A stretch of DNA of 64,000 nt from CAVPCZ01 sp963779225 (GTDB lineage: Bacteria; Bacteroidota; Ignavibacteria; UBA10030; UBA6906). Shown here one piece after another: positions 9,995-18,960 of this stretch (position 1 is the first letter of the stretch; each line of letters opens with the position of its first letter). The translations under genes were made by a program, and so were the position numbers. The stretch spans positions 2,356,001-2,420,000 of the forward strand of contig CAVZWW010000003.1 in the NCBI GenBank assembly GCA_963779225.1, in the 5' to 3' direction. The notes under the pieces were generated by a model. It was given only the letters and a program-made list of their open reading frames with translations, ran no database searches and was not told the DNA's origin.

Positions 9995-10322
9995 CGGGAG
10001 GGATGTCGGCGACGAGGCGGCTGGCGCGGGTTTTGTCAAGAACCTGGCGACCAGGAGAGGCTATGGATGACACCGGGACAAAACCCGTGACAGCCGCTGC
10101 CAGCTGCGCTGCAATTACGCCGAACGAGTGAGGGAGCGAACGGAGTGGTGGTGAGCGAAATCGAGCACAAATATCAAGATGCTGAGCGAGCCGCCACGTA
10201 GTGCAGCGACCGAGACGAGGAAGGCGTTATTGCCACGAGGGCTTTGGGGAAAGCGGCATGGTACGGACGCAGTGGTCAGGGCTATGAAGATTTCACTGCG
10301 GACGCACGATGCCGCGCGGGGG
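9995..10322. repeat. Structured dispersed repeat, copy 1
   Basis: This copy shares the blocks GGCTGGCGCGGGTTTTGT, GCTATGGATGAC, GGGACAAAACCCGTGACAGCC, AATTACGCC and GGCGTTATTGCC with copies near 25.0 and 46.7 kb. The first and third blocks can pair with each other, as can the last two. Between the latter this copy carries about 105 extra bases. It also shares its right end (CGGACGCACGATGCCGCGCG) with copy 3. Confidence 0.8.
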
Positions 10323-10962
10323 GGGGAAGTCGTTCAAGCCTGCCCCGCGGTTTCTCTCACCCATGTTTGGGTGCTCAATTGGTCAAGTCGTCACGTTCGA
10401 GGTCCTGTAGGATTCGCGACGTCCGTTTGGTAACAACTCTGTTGCACATTCTATCGGCAGAAGCTTGGCATCGATCTCGAGACAAGGTTGTTTAGGGAAT
10501 TGTCTCCGAAACATTTGCATGTCCCGATATTTCGCATAACTTACGGACTAGATTCAGGCAGTCAATTCTCGCCCATAGGTTTGTTTACTTCGAAGGGGGA
10601 CATCGAGAAGAGAGTGAGCCGCGGCGCATCGGGAGTACAGTTTTCCGAGGTGCGGCGGTTTTGTGCTTTCTACCTGTCCTGCGGTTTTCGAGACCGGCGG
10701 CCGGTCTTCACTGGGAATGTGACCTGTTCAATCCCAAGCCTCCACAGGCTGCGAGATGAGTCTACAATGGGTAACAACGCCATATTGGGGGCTCTGCTAG
10801 ATATTCGCAAGAAGAGTTTCATTCCATGAGGCGTTTGGCGGCACCTCTAGTCAACAACTGATAAGCATTGGTATTTGCTAACCATCTTCACGCTAGGTTG
10901 GCCCTCCCAAATGAAGTCAGGGCCGGAATTGACAGATTCCACTTCGCGAGTGAGCTGAGGCA
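10323..10962. other. No gene seen between the repeat and the giant ATPase gene
   Basis: Short frames exist in this 640-bp stretch but none has a credible ribosome site, domain or composition. It probably holds the promoter of the gene starting at 10963; no clear promoter match could be picked out. Confidence 0.5.
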
Positions 10963-13900
10963 ATGCCTTTGCAGGAGAACCAACCCGCGGCCACCAGCTT
11001 AACAAATAAGGGACGCGTATCAAGCCCCACCGCCACCGGCGGAGAGGGCACTTTCTTCGAGCAGCACGTAGCGGCGTACTGGCTTGCCCAGCTGCTTGTC
11101 CGCGGCATTCCTCCGATCCTGATCGACACCGTGGTGGCAGAAGCCAACTTCCAGACAGAGCACCTTGGCTGGCAGACCGACGACTTTCTGATTGTCTGTG
11201 AACGCGCTGGCGCGGGTCCCCAAAAGCTCGCCGGACAAGTCAAGCGAAGCTTCACGGTCAGCGCGGCAGACGACGAGTGCAAGCAGGCCATTCAGGATTT
11301 CTGGACGGACTACAAGAGCGGTGGCCACTTCTCTCCGGCGGATGACCGCCTGGTTCTTGTAACGCTGCGGGGCACGAACACCCTCCTTGAGCATTTTGTG
11401 GGTCTTCTCGACTGTGCCCGCGCGGCGCGAGACGGCGCAGAGTTCGACCGCCGGCTGGCGACGGAAGGATTTGTCTCCGACAAGGCGGTCCATTATTGCG
11501 GCGAACTGTGCAAGATCATTGGCGATGCCGAAGGGAAATCAGTTACGGCGGCGGACATCTGGCCGTTTCTTCGTGTTTTGCATGTCGTGAGTCTAGACCT
11601 TCATAACTCCACCCGACAGACTGAAGCCCTAATCAAGAACCTCCTGGCCCACACGTCAAAAGAGGGTGACGCAGTCGGCGCAGCGGGCGCGACCTGGAAC
11701 GCCTTGCTCGCGGTCGGGAGTGACGCCATGTCCAAGGCGAGGAGCCTTCGCCGGGCTGACCTGCCGCAGGAACTCCAAGATCGACATACGTCGGTTGGAG
11801 CGAAAGAGCAGAGCGTTGTCCGCGCCTTGAAGGATCATACCGACCTCATTCTTCGCGGAATCCGCTCAACGATCGGCCAGGGTTTTCACCTGCAACGCGC
11901 CGCCCTCGTGCAGAAAGTGCTCGGCGAACTGGAGACGGCTCAGGTTGTGCTCGTGTCCGGACCCGCGGGCAGCGGAAAGTCCGCGATCGGAAAAGATGCT
12001 GTCTCGATCCTCTCGCTGGACCACTTCACCTTCGGCTTTCGTGTCGAGGAATTCGCGCAACCACATTTCGACGCGACGCTGCAAGCCGGACAGATACCGG
12101 CGAACGGAACCACGCTGGGCGCAATCCTCGCGGCGCAGGGCCGGAAGGTTGTTCTGATCGAAAGCGTTGAGCGACTGCTTGAGAAGACCACACGTGATGC
12201 TTTCAGCGACCTCATGACGCTCGCCGAGTCTGATCGCAGCATGCACATCATTCTAACGTGCCGCGACTATTCGATCGACCTCGTGCGCGCTAGCTTCCTG
12301 CAGCCCGCGGGGATCACGCACGCCATTGTGAGTGTCCCCCCCCTCGCCGATGCAGAGCTGACTGAGGTCGAAACGGCCCTTCCGGCGCTCGTGTACCCAT
12401 TGAAGAATCCGGCATTGCGCAAGATCCTTCGCAATCCCTATTTCCTCGATAAGGCGCTGGAGATTTTGTGGTCGGCGGAGCGGCCCGTTCCGGAGAGCGA
12501 GCGCGAGTTCCGGACGCTCTTTTGGAGTGATATTGTGCGTGCCGACCACCGTGTTCCTTCAGGCATGGCGCGGCGGCGCGAAGAGGTCTTTCAGGCGATT
12601 GCGGTTCGCCGTGCCCGTGCGCTTTCTACGCACGTCGTCTGCAATGACTTGGACCCTGCAACTGTCGACGCCCTCCGGCACGACTCGCTAATCAACTCGC
12701 CAGACGAGAATCCTTCGCTTGTCGCAACCGCGCACGATGTACTCGAAGACTGGGCCATCCTGCATTGGATCGAAGAACAGCACCTCACCGGCGAGGGATC
12801 GTTCAAAGACCTTTCCGCCGCGATCGGAGTATACCCTGCGGTCCGGCGCTCCTACCGAAAATGGGTCGCGGAGCTTGTTGATCGCGACCCCGGTGCGGCG
12901 GATCGGCTGTTCAAAGCAGCGATCGCCGAGACAGACATCAGTGCGCAATTTCGTGACGACACCCTCGTGTCCCTTCTCAAGGCGCCCTCGTCGCCGGAGT
13001 TCCTCACGCGGCATGAGGCCCAGCTCCTGGTGACCGACAGGGCCCTTCTCAAGCGGGTAATTCACTTGCTCCGGGTCGCATGCGTGACTACTCCTGTCTG
13101 GTTGGCAGGTGCGGGAGGCCACGGATCGATATTCAATGTGCCGGACGGGCCGGCATGGGCAACCGTCCTGAGGGTGGTACTCCGCAACATTGACGGCTTT
13201 CCGCCGCAAGAGCGTGTGCTACTCCTTGGGTTGATCGAGGACGCGGTCCGCAACGTCAGCTGGGGAACGCCAGAACTCGACGGCGCCGAATCTGTGGCTG
13301 GCATCAGCCATTCCCTCTTAGCGGGTTTCGACAACTACCGCTCCGAAGAGTTGCGTAAGCGGGTACTAAAGGTGATCGCGAAGATTCCCAAGGCGGACAC
13401 AGCTCGCTTCGAGGCTATCTTGCGTGGCAACATGAAGGAGGGCGAGCGACGCGACCGGATCGCCGACGATTTCCGCGAAATCCTGTTTTGCGGCATGGAG
13501 GGGATGCCGGCAGCGCGAGACCTTCCAGACCTCCTTGTGTCGGTAGCCACAGAATACCTGAGCGCTTCGGAAGACGACATTCAAGAGGATCGCTATTCGC
13601 AAAGCTCGCTCGACCTTGAGACACATTTCGGGATTAAGGCAGGCTTGCGCCATGACTTCTTCCCGGCGAGCGCCCTTCGTGGCCCCTGGATTCCTCTACT
13701 GAGGTATCACCCACGCAAAGCGCTCGACTTCTTAATCAACGTCTTCAACCACAGCACCGACTGGTACGTCCATCCCCGCGTCCACCACCCGCTTGAGCCC
13801 GCAGGGGAGATTGAGCTGACCTTCGCCGAAGGAACTACCCGAAAGCAGTGGGGCAATCCGAGGCTCTGGAACCTGTACCGGGGCACTTCTGTCGGCCCCT

Positions 13901-16083
13901 ATGTGCTCCAGTGCCTTCTAATGGCAATGGAGAAGTGGCTGCTCGAGGTCGCCAGCCAGAACCCCAAGCAGCTCGACGCCATCCTGGTGAATATCCTTCG
14001 CCGAACCGAATCCGCTGCTCTGGCCGCGGTCGTGGCGAGCGTCGCGACTGCATATCCGCACACCTCAGGGGAAGCGCTGCAGGTCCTTCTCAGCGCGCCC
14101 GACTACATCGCGTTTGATCGCGGGCGCATGGTAGGCGAGGTGCAAGCCTCGGCGTTGTCAGGGATGCTCACGCAGCTCCGGGCGGATAACATCGTCTATG
14201 AGGAGGAGCGCAAGGAGGCGAACAGCTTGCCGCACCGCGGCCAGGACCTGGAGGCCGCGATTACGAATCTCCAGTTGGGGCCACTTGCCCCTCGTGTGCA
14301 CGCCATTCTTGACCGGCATTTGGCCGCACTGCCGCAGAAGACAGACCAGGACAAGTCTGATCTGTTGTGGCGCCTCGCGATTCACCGGATGGATATCCGT
14401 CAGTACACAGTTTCTGAGACGCCTGGACAAGAGACTCCCGATGTCAATATCAAGCCCGGCGAGCCTGCGAAGGGCTATGTCCGGCTCGAGCTCAAGGCTG
14501 CCGACCCGGACGTGCAGGTGATGGTCGACGAGAATGCAGCTGCGCTAAGCGCTATGGGTGCCCGGCTTGCTGTCCTGGTGTGGGGACTTCAAGTCTTCGA
14601 GCGCACGAATGGAGATAGCGACCCGTCCCGATGGCGGGAGAAGCTCGCCGAGGCGATGAAAATGGACCGCGAAACAGAACAGAGAGATGGTAGCCGGAAC
14701 GGTCCAGGTTTTGTCGTTGCTATCTGTGTTCGCGATCATTGGGAAGAGATGTCTGTCGATGAGCGGGATTGGTGTGTTGACGTCGTCTGTTCGGAGATCT
14801 TGCGGCATTCCGACCAGAAGAGCCGGATCGAGCGCATGCAGCGATTTCCCATGGCAGCAGACCGCCCGAGCGCCTCAGTAGTGTCGTTGCTTTTGGGCAA
14901 GCCGCACTCACAAAGGCAAATGTTGCGCGTCCGCCAGGCGTTCGCTGCTGCATTGACTCACCCTATTGACGAGGTGCGATGGCACGCCGTGTGGGGCGTC
15001 GCGGAGCACTTGTGGTCTGCCGATCGCACGCTCGCCATGCACTGTATCAATGCGCTAGCGATGGAGGCAACGCTCATCGAGACCGAATGGCACGCGCAGG
15101 ACGATACGCCGAACAGCGAGCGCCGACAGATGGATGAGATTGTGGCGGAGGCGGCCATTGCTGTCCGGCGCGCCTTCTCGGAGCCGGATGCCGTCGCACC
15201 GAATGCTTACGAGACGCTCGATGTCAGCGAGTGGTTTGGCGCAGAGGCGAATGGGAGGATTCTGACGATTCTTTCGAACGCTCAAGACGATTCGATCGCC
15301 GTCGCCGCATTTGTTCGTGCTGCGCAGACGCTCGTCAGATGGTGGGATGCAGACGACGATCGGGATCGAGGGCGCAGACGTCGCGAGCGAAACCATGACT
15401 CAGAGATTGTACTTTCCCAGCGTCTCCAGAATGTCGTGATGCGATCTTCAGCCGAGTCGGCCAAATCAATCCTCGATCCGATCGTTGGCGCGATCAACCG
15501 TCATCCCGACGAAATCTGCTCGATAGTTCAGGGCCTAACTGGCATCGAGGACAACAGACCGAATACCCCGCTCTACTGGTATCTATGGGGACTCTTTGCG
15601 GACAGCGTCAAGCGCGCGAAGTGGATTTCTCGGCTGGACGACGAGCACCCGCTCGGGCGTGAGATGCTGTCCGCTATCTTTCTCACGTCCTGGTGGAAGG
15701 ACAACGTCAGGCACTGGAGAAGTCTGGAGGGCTATGCGCATCACGTCCACGAGCTTTTCGAGGCTCTGCCGCCCTCGTGGATCGTATTGGACGACTACTT
15801 GCGCTTTCTATATCACATTGGCGAACGCTCGCTCCCCGAAGCCTTCGTCCGCGTTGCGACTTCGCTGAGGCACGGAAATGCACAGGCAATGTTCCAAAAG
15901 ACAAACACCGTGTTCCTGCTTGAAGTCCTGCTGCAACGGCATGTTTATGGAAGGCCGCTGGAGTTGAAGCGCGACCGTGCAGTCCGGGAAGCGGTCCTTT
16001 CCCTACTGGACATTCTGGTCGAGAACGGCTCGTCCGCGTCGTTTCGAATGCGAGATGACTTCGTAACGCCCGGGCCAAACTGA
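10963..16083 (+). CDS. Giant nuclease-STAND NTPase (1706 aa), putative NLR-like antiphage protein
   Basis: The ATG at 10963 is fixed by an in-frame TGA four codons upstream. Residues 25-100 look like a PD-(D/E)XK nuclease of the Cap4/DUF4297 or Mrr kind: E33, D73/D74 in QTDDFLIV, and Q92-V-K94 in LAGQVKRSF. A P-loop (GPAGSGKS) lies at about 332-339, a Walker B-like strand (VVLIESVERLL) near 395-405 and a sensor strand with Arg (IILTCRDYS) near 430. Together these fit a STAND/NACHT-type ATPase. The remaining ~1100 residues are helical without recognised repeats and would act as a sensor by analogy with Avs proteins, which combine nuclease, STAND ATPase and long sensor. The gene is intact over 5.1 kb although the previous genes are full of indels. 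The exact family and the target are unknown. Confidence 0.7.
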   Translation: MPLQENQPAATSLTNKGRVSSPTATGGEGTFFEQHVAAYWLAQLLVRGIPPILIDTVVAEANFQTEHLGWQTDDFLIVCERAGAGPQKLAGQVKRSFTVSAADDECKQAIQDFWTDYKSGGHFSPADDRLVLVTLRGTNTLLEHFVGLLDCARAARDGAEFDRRLATEGFVSDKAVHYCGELCKIIGDAEGKSVTAADIWPFLRVLHVVSLDLHNSTRQTEALIKNLLAHTSKEGDAVGAAGATWNALLAVGSDAMSKARSLRRADLPQELQDRHTSVGAKEQSVVRALKDHTDLILRGIRSTIGQGFHLQRAALVQKVLGELETAQVVLVSGPAGSGKSAIGKDAVSILSLDHFTFGFRVEEFAQPHFDATLQAGQIPANGTTLGAILAAQGRKVVLIESVERLLEKTTRDAFSDLMTLAESDRSMHIILTCRDYSIDLVRASFLQPAGITHAIVSVPPLADAELTEVETALPALVYPLKNPALRKILRNPYFLDKALEILWSAERPVPESEREFRTLFWSDIVRADHRVPSGMARRREEVFQAIAVRRARALSTHVVCNDLDPATVDALRHDSLINSPDENPSLVATAHDVLEDWAILHWIEEQHLTGEGSFKDLSAAIGVYPAVRRSYRKWVAELVDRDPGAADRLFKAAIAETDISAQFRDDTLVSLLKAPSSPEFLTRHEAQLLVTDRALLKRVIHLLRVACVTTPVWLAGAGGHGSIFNVPDGPAWATVLRVVLRNIDGFPPQERVLLLGLIEDAVRNVSWGTPELDGAESVAGISHSLLAGFDNYRSEELRKRVLKVIAKIPKADTARFEAILRGNMKEGERRDRIADDFREILFCGMEGMPAARDLPDLLVSVATEYLSASEDDIQEDRYSQSSLDLETHFGIKAGLRHDFFPASALRGPWIPLLRYHPRKALDFLINVFNHSTDWYVHPRVHHPLEPAGEIELTFAEGTTRKQWGNPRLWNLYRGTSVGPYVLQCLLMAMEKWLLEVASQNPKQLDAILVNILRRTESAALAAVVASVATAYPHTSGEALQVLLSAPDYIAFDRGRMVGEVQASALSGMLTQLRADNIVYEEERKEANSLPHRGQDLEAAITNLQLGPLAPRVHAILDRHLAALPQKTDQDKSDLLWRLAIHRMDIRQYTVSETPGQETPDVNIKPGEPAKGYVRLELKAADPDVQVMVDENAAALSAMGARLAVLVWGLQVFERTNGDSDPSRWREKLAEAMKMDRETEQRDGSRNGPGFVVAICVRDHWEEMSVDERDWCVDVVCSEILRHSDQKSRIERMQRFPMAADRPSASVVSLLLGKPHSQRQMLRVRQAFAAALTHPIDEVRWHAVWGVAEHLWSADRTLAMHCINALAMEATLIETEWHAQDDTPNSERRQMDEIVAEAAIAVRRAFSEPDAVAPNAYETLDVSEWFGAEANGRILTILSNAQDDSIAVAAFVRAAQTLVRWWDADDDRDRGRRRRERNHDSEIVLSQRLQNVVMRSSAESAKSILDPIVGAINRHPDEICSIVQGLTGIEDNRPNTPLYWYLWGLFADSVKRAKWISRLDDEHPLGREMLSAIFLTSWWKDNVRHWRSLEGYAHHVHELFEALPPSWIVLDDYLRFLYHIGERSLPEAFVRVATSLRHGNAQAMFQKTNTVFLLEVLLQRHVYGRPLELKRDRAVREAVLSLLDILVENGSSASFRMRDDFVTPGPN

Positions 16084-16632
16084 GTACTTCGCGCCTCCAG
16101 ACGAGGAGGAATAGCGAATTGGAACGTTCCTAAGTCCAGAGCCAGCATATACGACCGCACAGATCCGTCAGTATGGCCCATCTGATAAAGGCTCTTGTTC
16201 TTGTCCGCTGACCATGACTGTGTGAAGTGGGTGTGCAAGCTCGACTTGTTAGGGGGGCACAGTGGGGGCTGACTGCGCAAGCACGGGTGTCACGAAATCA
16301 ATTTCCGCCGTGTTAAGTTTCACATTGGGACATTGTTCTGATTTTCGAATGCTGAACGATTCTGGTCACACGGGCCTTTGGGCGACGAATCGCCGGGCCT
16401 CCGGTCTATCACACCAGAGGCTGCCGAACCGGATTCTCCAATGCGCCTCTACAAGGGCAGTCGCCGGATCGCTCTAGTGGTTCTATGGATGCGAAGGTCA
16501 GCGTTATCGTGTTTGGGAACCCATGTGTGCATTAGACATCGGACACGCTGGTCTGTGGGCTCAGAACCGCGTTTGGCTGCAACACTTTATGGAAAGAAAC
16601 AAATTCACTTCCAGAGAAAGAGGACTTGGCAA
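16084..16632. other. Gene-free stretch of about 550 bp
   Basis: No convincing gene or terminator is visible here. A longer frame from 16378 is in phase with the next gene, but its first 85 residues look unlike protein and the better ribosome site belongs to the ATG at 16633. Confidence 0.5.
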
Positions 16633-17628
16633 ATGGGTGACCTTGCCGAAACAATTCGCCGCAGTCTCGCAGACCTCATTGGGACTATCACTTTTGGGGG
16701 AGTGGTTGAGAATATACTCGCAGATTTCCTCTTCCTGGTATTTGGATTTGTGCTGACTTTCCTTGTGCTCAGATGGCGCCGGAGTCGCATTCTGTTCAGA
16801 TTTTTCGGCATTAAAGATTCAAAACGGATTTCCATCTACGTCTCTAACGTGAACGTGACCTCAAGAGGTTCAGTCGGGATCGATGGCAGAGCTCGCTCGT
16901 ATTATGGTACTGCGGTACCATATTTGGAAATGCAGGAATCCAATCTCATGCGCAGCATATACAATCTGGTTATCCCAGGTTTTGCTGGTGGCCCTGATTT
17001 TCTTCGATATATTCTATTGTCGGATGTGGACGTGAGGATTCTTGCCTCTCCCGGCGATTTCGAGCGTGTGGACAAGCACGACTCAATGGTGTCCTTTGGG
17101 AGCGCGGTGTACAATGCTGCTTCAGGCTGCATCGAAATGGAGATCGGATCGCGGACGAAATTTCAGATAAGTGGAGTTGCAAACCACAGGTTTTCAAATG
17201 ATACAATTCGAGATTTGCAGGCTCCTGCCACCCAATCCCTTGCTTCCGCCTCGGGTGATGCAGTAGGCTACCAGAAAGTTGAACCTGGCCCTTCGGGCAT
17301 CCAACAGGAGAAGGACCTGAAGATGACTAAGACTTCGGCTTCCGAAGCTGAAAAGGTCGGTCGAGGTGGGATCAAAGTAGAGCGATTACCTCTCTTTGTG
17401 GACACTGACTACGCCTTCGTTGAAAAAGTCTACGACAAGGCGAACAAGCGTTGGGCTTTCTATGTGGCCGGTCAAACTGAATTCGGTACGGCTGGTGCAG
17501 CGAACTACCTGAGGACCAGGTGGAAGTATCTGAAGAAAGAGTTTGGCGCTAACAAGGCATTCCTAGAGATACTTCGGATTCCAGCAAATGACTACCGGAA
17601 CTGGTCTGAAGTGGCGACACTGACCTGA
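16633..17628 (+). CDS. Membrane-anchored protein of unknown family next to the STAND NTPase
   Basis: The chosen ATG (16633, MGDLAETIRRSL) has an AGAGG about nine bases upstream. One strong transmembrane helix (ENILADFLFLVFGFVLTFLV) lies at residues 25-45, followed by a basic stop-transfer segment (RWRRSR). The cytosolic part begins with a hydrophobic strand (RISIYVSNVNVTSRG), then LLSDVDVRILASPGDF and MVSFGSAVYNAAS, an alternation of strands and Gly/Ser loops like a nucleotide-binding Rossmann-type fold. The C-terminal part contains FYVAGQTEFGTAGAANYL followed by a charged helix. I do not recognise a named family. The location, 550 bp after a putative defence NTPase and before a nuclease-like gene, suggests a sensor or effector with a membrane anchor. 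Confidence 0.6.
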   Translation: MGDLAETIRRSLADLIGTITFGGVVENILADFLFLVFGFVLTFLVLRWRRSRILFRFFGIKDSKRISIYVSNVNVTSRGSVGIDGRARSYYGTAVPYLEMQESNLMRSIYNLVIPGFAGGPDFLRYILLSDVDVRILASPGDFERVDKHDSMVSFGSAVYNAASGCIEMEIGSRTKFQISGVANHRFSNDTIRDLQAPATQSLASASGDAVGYQKVEPGPSGIQQEKDLKMTKTSASEAEKVGRGGIKVERLPLFVDTDYAFVEKVYDKANKRWAFYVAGQTEFGTAGAANYLRTRWKYLKKEFGANKAFLEILRIPANDYRNWSEVATLT

Positions 17629-17771
17629 ATTCAGGGGGCGATGGCCGGACCGAAACCAGCGATTGCAGGATCATCCAACTAAGAAATCATCTGAGCGGAA
17701 CTGCCAGGTGATTGCCCATGCAAGACAAATGCTCCCCCAGGAGGACTATGCTAAGAGGGGGTGAGAAGTGA

Positions 17772-17794
17772 CCAACGGCTGAGTAGGCCGTTGG
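17772..17794 (+). other. Strong hairpin between the membrane protein and nuclease genes
   Basis: CCAACGGC and GCCGTTGG form a perfect 8-bp stem around a seven-base loop. No T-run follows, so it is not a typical intrinsic terminator. It could shape the leader of the TTG-started gene 50 bases downstream. Confidence 0.5.
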
Positions 17795-17842
17795 TGCGGA
17801 CGCTCCTCGGTTCGCCCGACCACCTTATGGAATGGAGTTCCT

Positions 17843-18709
17843 TTGGCAATTCTGACCGGTACACCTATTCGCTCAATATTCGACATTGCGGGACGAAATG
17901 AGAACGCACTGACGAAGTCGTTTGGTGTTATTCTGAGAAGGGATCAAACGTTACTTTCTCATTTTCTCTCTCACGTGTTTCGGCGGTCATTTCGCCTCCA
18001 TAAGGAGGAGTTCAACAGACTCACGTTCCGCTTTGAGAAGAGTCATGAGGATGGTCGTGTCGATATTGAAATCTGCCTCGAAGGACAATTTCATGTCTTC
18101 ATTGAATCAAAAAGTGGTCGGGCTGTAGTGGGAAGACGTCAGGCAGAACGCTATGCGCGCGCTTTAGAGAAGTCGGTTTGTAGAAAGAAGTACTTTGTTT
18201 TCCTGACCGAAATTGGGAATCTGCAAATCAGTCGCAAACTGAGATTGAAGTACCCATCGATCAAGTTTCGAAGCATGGGCTGGCAGGAAACCCTTGAGTT
18301 ACTTTCGAAGAGGCGAGTCATTAACGTCAATCTCGTTGATGAATATCAATCGTATTTATTGGAGGCCCGCAAGATGAGAATTCATGATATCGACCTTTGG
18401 GCAGTTGCTGTCCGGGGAAAGCAGGTTGAGAATTTCGACAAACACGAATTTTACATTCATGGCCAAAGACATTCTCCTATCTTCATAGGTAAACGAGAGT
18501 GGGACAAGAAGCTCCATCAAGTCGTGGTTCGTGTTCTCAGGCCAGTCTTGGTAGTCCTCGATAAGGATTCACCTGAGGGCCGGGAGAACGGCGGAGTATA
18601 CGTTTATAAACTCGGAAAAGCACTTGTGCTGACCCAGCCGCTCGTCAACCGCTTCAGTCAGCGAAGCGCGATCTCAATTTCTTTTGACAAGCTGGCTCCG
18701 TTGAGCTAG
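17843..18709 (+). CDS. PD-(D/E)XK nuclease-family protein
   Basis: The start is a TTG at 17843 with GGAG five bases upstream; no ATG is in frame. The N-terminal third contains the family core: Asp-Ile-Glu in the strand GRVDIEICLEG (near residue 75) and Glu-Ser-Lys in HVFIESKSG (near residue 90), giving the D-(x)n-E-x-K arrangement of metal-dependent nucleases. The following helix (GRRQAERYARALE) and strand (KKYFVFLTEIG) are also typical. Such proteins appear as stand-alone nucleases in defence islands. The C-terminal half has no recognised domain. The neighbouring genes lie on the same strand with 200-250 bp gaps, so it is a separate unit rather than a tight operon. Confidence 0.7.
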   Translation: MAILTGTPIRSIFDIAGRNENALTKSFGVILRRDQTLLSHFLSHVFRRSFRLHKEEFNRLTFRFEKSHEDGRVDIEICLEGQFHVFIESKSGRAVVGRRQAERYARALEKSVCRKKYFVFLTEIGNLQISRKLRLKYPSIKFRSMGWQETLELLSKRRVINVNLVDEYQSYLLEARKMRIHDIDLWAVAVRGKQVENFDKHEFYIHGQRHSPIFIGKREWDKKLHQVVVRVLRPVLVVLDKDSPEGRENGGVYVYKLGKALVLTQPLVNRFSQRSAISISFDKLAPLS

Positions 18710-18960
18710 TAGCGGGTGAGACTGCAACGCTGTCTGTGTAATAGCGCAATCATCGTGTCTCCTGGTTGCCCGCGGCTACCCAGGCCGGAGGGCTTGGGTA
18801 TAGTCTGACGGTCTTCGGAAGAGAATTGACCCATTCAATTCCAAGTCATGCAGTCGGCTCCATATATCCACAATGGATAAGCACGCAGTACTCTGTAGTT
18901 GTGCTAGCTGTGGTTCAATGCGTTGCATTAAGAACTAATCCGAGAAAGCGAAAATGACAA

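Noticed and set aside
10179..10829. Short plus-strand frames between the repeat and the giant ATPase gene
   Set aside because: They begin inside the structured repeat, have no ribosome sites and no protein-like patterns.
16378..16632. N-terminal extension of the membrane protein
   Set aside because: The added residues lack any pattern and no ribosome site precedes the first ATG, whereas the ATG at 16633 has one and begins a natural helix.
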